Shown in pieces: positions 48,270-51,878 of a stretch of 51,878 nt of DNA. The DNA is taken from NCBI GenBank assembly GCA_963617205.1, contig CAVEOA010000013.1:1-51878 (forward strand), given 5' to 3'. The DNA is from UBA11524 sp963617205 (GTDB lineage: Bacteria > Bacillota > Clostridia > Christensenellales > Aristaeellaceae). Position 1 is the first letter of the stretch. Each line of letters starts with the position of its first letter. Position numbers and translations under genes: made by a program. The notes under the pieces are model-generated. The model did not search any database. It was not told where the DNA came from and saw only the letters and a list, made by a program, of their open reading frames with translations.

Positions 48270-49418
48270 TCATTCGGACGCGGAATCCACCTCCAAGCGG
48301 GTCAGGTAATTGACCATCTTCGCGGCGTCCGTCCGCTCCTGCTCCTTGTCCAGCTTCGTGTAGATGGCAAGAATCATGTCGGCATCGGCGTGTCCCATCC
48401 AGCTTTGCAGCGTCTTGAGCGGCACCTGCGCGTAGTAGGCTCTGGTGCAGAACTCCACGCGGAAATCGTGACAGCGGATGTTGATTTCCTTCCACGGCGG
48501 CAGCTTTCCCTCCGCCAAGAGCTGCTTCTGCGCGTTGGTCTTGCCGTACCAGCGCTTTTGGATGCCGTTGAGCTTCGTCTCCAAGAAGGCGATGTACGAC
48601 GCATACTTGCAGGCGAAAGCGGACTGCGACATGATGCCGCCGTTCTCCTTGTGGCAGAACAGCCCGTGCCGCCCTTTCAGCGCCTCTTCCAGCGGAGGAA
48701 GCAGCGGCACAGTGCGGATGGCGGATGCGGTTTTGCCCTTCGTGAGCTTCGGGCGGTTGCCTTCGCTGAACGACACCGCGCCGCGGACGGCAATTGTCTT
48801 TTTCTCGAAATCCACATCGCGGTCGATGTTCAGGTGCAGCATTTCTCCCCTGCGGAAGCCGGTGTAGAGCATCACCATCGCCGCCAGCCCGAAGTCGTGC
48901 TCCTGCCATGTAGCGCGAATCAGCGCGCGTTCCCACGGCTCCAAGCAGCGGTGTCCGCCCGTTTTCTTGCATTTGGGACGCTGCACGCCCGCCATCGGAT
49001 TGCGAATCAGCGCACCGTTGGATACCGCGTTCCGGAAGATGCCGTTCATAAGCGAGGCAAATTTGCGCACATAGGACGAGGAATAGCAGCTCAGCTTGTT
49101 GAAGATGGCTTGCAAGTCATTCGCGTTGATGTCGCAGATGAACCGCTTCCGCGTATGGGCGGCTGCAAAGCGAATCATGTTGGCATATTGCTTCTGCAAG
49201 GGAACGCTGCAATCAGAACGGTAAATTTCCAGCCAGTTCAGGGCGTAGTCCAGAAAGGTAATTCCTTCGAGGTCGTGGCTAAGCCCCATTTGCTCCTTCT
49301 GCTTGTACGCATCGCGGGCTTTCATTGCTTCCGCCTGCGTTTTGCCGTAAAACTGCTTGTCGTGGTACTTCACCTTGAAGTAGCCGTCTGTCCGTTGGGT
49401 TAATTTCTGACGAGGCGT
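48270..49418 (-). CDS. Tyrosine-type integrase with probable ACG start
   Basis: A site-specific recombinase for the element at the right edge. The N-terminal arm-binding region is KLTQRTDGYFKVKYHDKQFYGKTQ. The core-binding domain follows (about 50-160), then the catalytic domain with TGFRRGEML (first Arg), LTKGKTASAIRTVPL (Lys), HDFR, WMGHAD and the nucleophile tyrosine in IYTKL. Reading from ACG 49418 gives 382 codons; AAGGAGG lies 7 bases before it and homologues usually start exactly there with MPR. The conventional choice is GTG 49373 (367 residues), which has no ribosome site and cuts off part of the arm domain. It points towards tRNA-Pro. Confidence 0.88.
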   Translation of the reverse strand, partial: TPRQKLTQRTDGYFKVKYHDKQFYGKTQAEAMKARDAYKQKEQMGLSHDLEGITFLDYALNWLEIYRSDCSVPLQKQYANMIRFAAAHTRKRFICDINANDLQAIFNKLSCYSSSYVRKFASLMNGIFRNAVSNGALIRNPMAGVQRPKCKKTGGHRCLEPWERALIRATWQEHDFGLAAMVMLYTGFRRGEMLHLNIDRDVDFEKKTIAVRGAVSFSEGNRPKLTKGKTASAIRTVPLLPPLEEALKGRHGLFCHKENGGIMSQSAFACKYASYIAFLETKLNGIQKRWYGKTNAQKQLLAEGKLPPWKEINIRCHDFRVEFCTRAYYAQVPLKTLQSWMGHADADMILAIYTKLDKEQERTDAAKMVNYLTRLEVDSASE

Positions 49419-49439
49419 TGATGTTCCTCCTTCTCAATC

Positions 49440-49511
49440 GCCCCGTGCTGTGTATGCTGATTCAATTGTCAAGGTGCTATGATGATCATAGCACACATTC
49501 CAGCACGGGGC
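49440..49511. repeat. Nested inverted repeats upstream of the integrase
   Basis: Outer arms GCCCCGTGCTG (49440-49450) and CAGCACGGGGC (49501-49511) are perfectly complementary. Inside lies GTGCTATGAT-G-ATCATAGCAC (49474-49494). It sits between excisionase and integrase and could be a transcription control or recombination site. Confidence 0.6.
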
Positions 49512-49531
49512 AAGTACATTCTGTGAAAAAT

Positions 49532-49777
49532 TCAGGTGACAGCAATCGGCGGCTGACCATCCGGCCAGCGCTGAAGTCCTTCCCGGTTGATGAGAATCCG
49601 GCTGCCGATGCTGAACGCTGGAAAGCCTGATTTCCGCACCAGCTTTCGCGCCGTTGGCAGGGAGATATGCAGCTCGTCTGCCAATTCCGCCATCGTCAGC
49701 GTCATCTTGGGGACGTTGCGCGCGAACGCCGCCTGATTTTCTTCCGGCTGCTCGTCCGCCGGAACGCGATTGAACAT
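49532..49777 (-). CDS. Excisionase/helix-turn-helix DNA-binding protein
   Basis: An 81-residue protein whose C-terminal 55 residues are a MerR-like winged helix of the excisionase type: MTLTMAELADELHISLPTARKLVRKS, then FPAFSIGSRILINREGLQRW. Such proteins steer integrases towards excision or recruit the element's regulators. AGGTG precedes ATG 49777. It lies 110 bases upstream of the integrase in the order xis-int common to Tn916-like and satellite elements. Confidence 0.87.
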   Translation of the reverse strand: MFNRVPADEQPEENQAAFARNVPKMTLTMAELADELHISLPTARKLVRKSGFPAFSIGSRILINREGLQRWPDGQPPIAVT

Positions 49778-49794
49778 TCTTTCACCTCCGAAAT

Positions 49795-49985
49795 GGAGAC
49801 GCAGTATAGCAACATATCCGACATGCTGACACGCGGATGCTGAACCTTTTTCTGCGTCTCCTATTGTTGAAATAATTTGTTTTGCTGAATTGGATATGTC
49901 CGGTATGTCAAGCCGCGAAATGCCTTGCCGCAGCGGGGATTTCGCGACATATTCCCTGACATTCGGATGATAGAGCGCATGTCAG
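49795..49985. other. Repeat-rich gap between helicase and excisionase (possible origin)
   Basis: The 200-base gap has a perfect 10-bp inverted repeat GGAGACGCAG (49795-49804) and CTGCGTCTCC (49852-49861). It also has six copies of GACAT or its complement between 49815 and 49985, including CTGACAT...ATGTCAG. An AT-rich patch lies at about 49862-49893. The layout resembles an iteron-type replication origin or excisionase site; it is not proven. Confidence 0.4.
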
Positions 49986-51364
49986 AGGGGCGTTTTCTCG
50001 TCCACGACCGTACAGCCGCCGAACGTCAGCTGTGCAGGCGGCGGGATTCGCTCCCAGCCATACTGCCGACCATACTTGGCGAACTTGCGGGCGTTGCGGA
50101 ACTTCCGCCACCCGCTGATTTCGCCGCTGGCAATCCCGCTGTCCACGATTTCGCGGATTTCGCGCGTCTCGTAATTCTTCGGTTCATCGACAGGATGCGC
50201 CAAACACTCCCTGTAAATCTGCAAGGAACAGACCTTGTCCTGCTCGAACGTCTCGAACCATGCGTAGATGCGACCCGCCAGCGTGTCCTCCTGACAATAA
50301 TCCTGCTGCTGTCTGCGCAGCGCGTCTTCGTCCTCCTTGGACAGATGCGTACTGTACGCGCCGGAGTTGTACTGCACCATGATTTCCGCCCACATCTGCT
50401 CGAAATAGTGCCGAGATTCCGCCGGATTATCAAGAATATGGCAGTCGGCTTTCGATGCATCCACCGTCACCGGGAGAAAACGCCGATTGCCGCTTCTGTC
50501 CAGCGGCAGAAAATCCATACGGTTGGTCGTGCCGGCGAACACGCTTTGCCGGGGATGATCGCCGCCGTATCGGTCATACGCCATCCGCAGAAAATCCTTG
50601 TCGCGGCTGAGGAAGGACTTGATTTCCTCGATGCTCTTGGCATTCGCCGTCGCGACCATCTCCGAAAGCTCGCAAATCCAATGCCCGTTGAGCCGATGGC
50701 AAATCTCCTTGTCGTCCAGTTTGCGGACATCGTCCGTGAACCATTCCGGCTCCATCGCCAGAAAGCGGATGAAGGTGGTTTTGCCCGCGCCCTGCCCGCC
50801 CACCAGCACCAGCATCAGCTCAAACTTGCAGCCGGGATGAAACACACGGTTCACCGCGCCGAGCATGAACGTGCGCAAGTACTTCTCGTTCGTGTCATTC
50901 ACTTCCGCGCCAAGAAAATGGTGCAGCGCCACCCGGACGCGCGGCACACCATCCCAGACGAGGCCGTTCAGCCTGTCCCGCACCGGATGGAACGCCTGCG
51001 CGGTGGACACGATGTTCAGCGCTGGGTAAATCAGCTTTTCCGACCGCAGCCCATAGTGCTCTTCCAGATACAGCCGCAGGAACGAAACGTCCATGTCGTC
51101 AATCATATCGCTTTTCCGCGCCCACCAGACCGGACAGGTCATCGACATGCGCTCCTTGAACAGATTTCTGCGGATGTTTCCGGCAAAAATCGGGTCATTG
51201 GTCAGCACCGTGACAAAGTTTTGCAGTGTATTCCACACCTCGCCGCCAGCGGTGCGAGTCAGTTTCGCCTGAACGGATTGGTAGGCGGCTGTCATCTGGT
51301 CGTCCGGCATCGGCGGCGACCAGTCGATTTTCGTCGTTTCGCTCTTGTTTTTATCTCCTTGCAT
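49982..51364 (-). CDS. VapE-type (virulence-associated E) P-loop helicase
   Basis: A 460-residue VapE-family protein, a superfamily-3-like replication helicase carried by prophages and satellites. An N-terminal region containing NDPIFAGNIRRNLF and VWDGVPRV leads to the ATPase with Walker A GGQGAGKTTFIR (189-200). DRYGGDHPRQSVFAGTTN (split) and GNRRFLPVTV follow, both family hallmarks. No primase domain is present, so priming must come from elsewhere. The start has only a weak ribosome site and follows the previous gene by 3 bases. It could initiate copying of the element from the repeat-rich gap just downstream. Confidence 0.9.
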   Translation of the reverse strand: MQGDKNKSETTKIDWSPPMPDDQMTAAYQSVQAKLTRTAGGEVWNTLQNFVTVLTNDPIFAGNIRRNLFKERMSMTCPVWWARKSDMIDDMDVSFLRLYLEEHYGLRSEKLIYPALNIVSTAQAFHPVRDRLNGLVWDGVPRVRVALHHFLGAEVNDTNEKYLRTFMLGAVNRVFHPGCKFELMLVLVGGQGAGKTTFIRFLAMEPEWFTDDVRKLDDKEICHRLNGHWICELSEMVATANAKSIEEIKSFLSRDKDFLRMAYDRYGGDHPRQSVFAGTTNRMDFLPLDRSGNRRFLPVTVDASKADCHILDNPAESRHYFEQMWAEIMVQYNSGAYSTHLSKEDEDALRRQQQDYCQEDTLAGRIYAWFETFEQDKVCSLQIYRECLAHPVDEPKNYETREIREIVDSGIASGEISGWRKFRNARKFAKYGRQYGWERIPPPAQLTFGGCTVVDEKTPL

Positions 51365-51367
51365 CGG

Positions 51368-51754
51368 TTATCGCGCCCACGCATCGGGGCGCTTCTTCGG
51401 ATAGGAATCGTCTTGCAGCTTCGGACGCAGCTTTTCCACCACGGCTGGGCGCGCCGTCTCTGCAATGCTGCATTTCATGATTTCGTTCATCGCGGGCGAC
51501 AGCAGTCGTCGCCGAACGTCGTCCGCCATCGACAGCAGCGCACTGAACACATCCTCTTTCGCTTTGCCCAGCCATGTTTCCACCACGCCGATGTAGGGAA
51601 CGCCAAGCCTGCTGCCGGGCGATTTTGCCGCCCGAATGGTGCGGTCAACTCCTGCCGACGCTTTGTCCAGCGCTGTTTTGCTCACGCTTTCGCTGACGGC
51701 GTTCACGGCTTTCTCGTAGCAAATGTCCGTAACCTGCTCAATCAGCAAATCCAC
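51368..51754 (-). pseudogene. 5'-truncated gene of the integrated element
   Basis: A 128-codon stretch from GTG 51754 reading VDLLIEQVTDICYEKA and ending KRPDAWAR. The frame stays open upstream to 51826 (Tyr-Gln-Thr-Leu-Thr-Ala-Gln-Ile...), where a TAG stops it, and no ATG, GTG or TTG with a ribosome site is found. The upstream part has coiled-coil character (AEKDAELDTKLFRL). I infer that the start was lost, possibly at the element boundary around 51849. I do not recognise the family; the middle (SRLGVPYIGVVETWLGKAKED) looks like a folded domain. Confidence 0.55.
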
Positions 51755-51848
51755 ATCGGACAGGCGGAACAGCTTCGTATCCAGCTCGGCATCCTTCTCG
51801 GCAATCTGCGCGGTCAGGGTCTGATACTATTCTCAAATCAGCATAGCA

Positions 51849-51859
51849 ATTCATGCCAT
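51849..51859 (+). repeat. 11-bp direct repeat, right copy
   Basis: ATTCATGCCAT, matching 48035-48045. The DNA to its right (to the window end) includes GTGCTATAATAGC and is AT-richer than the element. Confidence 0.3.
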
Positions 51860-51878
51860 CATGTGCTATAATAGCTCT

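Noticed and set aside
49890..49909. GATATGTCC...GGTATGTCA resembling ends of the 48-nt repeat
   Set aside because: Only about 18 bases long without the inner stem; more likely part of the GACAT repeats of the element.
1..51878. CRISPR arrays, rRNA genes or intact insertion sequences
   Set aside because: No regularly spaced repeats, rRNA signatures or transposase frames were found.

Overview
The window is about 52 kb of a moderately GC-rich Firmicutes (Clostridia-like) chromosome. The evidence is the NADH-sensing repressor Rex, a T-box leader, ThyX, Mini-III RNase, an yicC-gmk-rpoZ-coaBC block, an rlmB-NYN-sigH block, AGGAGG ribosome sites almost everywhere, and house-keeping promoters of TTGACA-17-TATAAT type. 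The genus cannot be named from sequence alone. A Na+-pumping decarboxylase, PEP carboxykinase and maltodextrin genes suggest an anaerobic, carbohydrate-using, probably gut organism.

Layout. 1-5.2 kb: rex with its own Rex-like operator, then a VanW protein, a ComEA-like protein, a DUF2500-like protein and dnaX. 5.4-10.7 kb: a five-gene operon combining a 12S/MmdA-like carboxyltransferase, OadG, a biotin carrier, the membrane pump OadB, and a 5S/OadA carboxyltransferase without its own biotin domain. 10.8-12.5 kb: pckA, so oxaloacetate is handled on both sides. 12.5-14.3 kb (minus): padR, a 51-codon gene and a HAAS/DUF4097 protein. 14.5-18.8 kb: icd, then yicC-gmk-rpoZ-coaBC. 18.8-25.0 kb (minus): a colinear run of MFP, ABC ATPase, permease, response regulator, histidine kinase, small alarmone synthetase (RelQ) and a TIM-barrel protein. 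25.1-28.5 kb (minus): an operon of aminotransferase, tyrS and yigZ behind a tyrosine T-box. 28.6-32.3 kb: mrnC-thyX-rlmB-NYN-sigH. 32.3-33.6 kb: DAHP synthase behind a ribosome-mediated attenuator whose leader peptide contains FVFAYYY. 33.7-35.1 kb: a MATE exporter. 35.2-36.8 kb (minus): an ECF sigma factor and its probable anti-sigma factor. 36.9 kb: tRNA-Val(GAC). 37.1-47.7 kb (minus): a maltodextrin locus (lacI, malE-F-G-like ABC transporter, secreted amylase, malQ, glgP) with two matching LacI-type operators. 47.9 kb: tRNA-Pro(GGG). 48.0-51.9 kb: part or all of a small integrated element (integrase, excisionase, VapE-type helicase, a 5'-truncated gene).

Regulatory highlights. Two mechanistically different tyrosine sensors lie about 4 kb apart: a T-box with a UAC specifier (aminotransferase-tyrS) and a Phe/Tyr leader-peptide attenuator (DAHP synthase). 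A 48-nt palindromic repeat sits inside the loop of two separate convergent-gene terminators. The integrase appears to start at ACG rather than ATG. The ABC/two-component/RelQ run couples an envelope-type sensing module to alarmone synthesis.

Limits: all assignments come from reading motifs, with no database search. Promoters and operators are matches by eye. The element at the right edge is cut by the end of the window.
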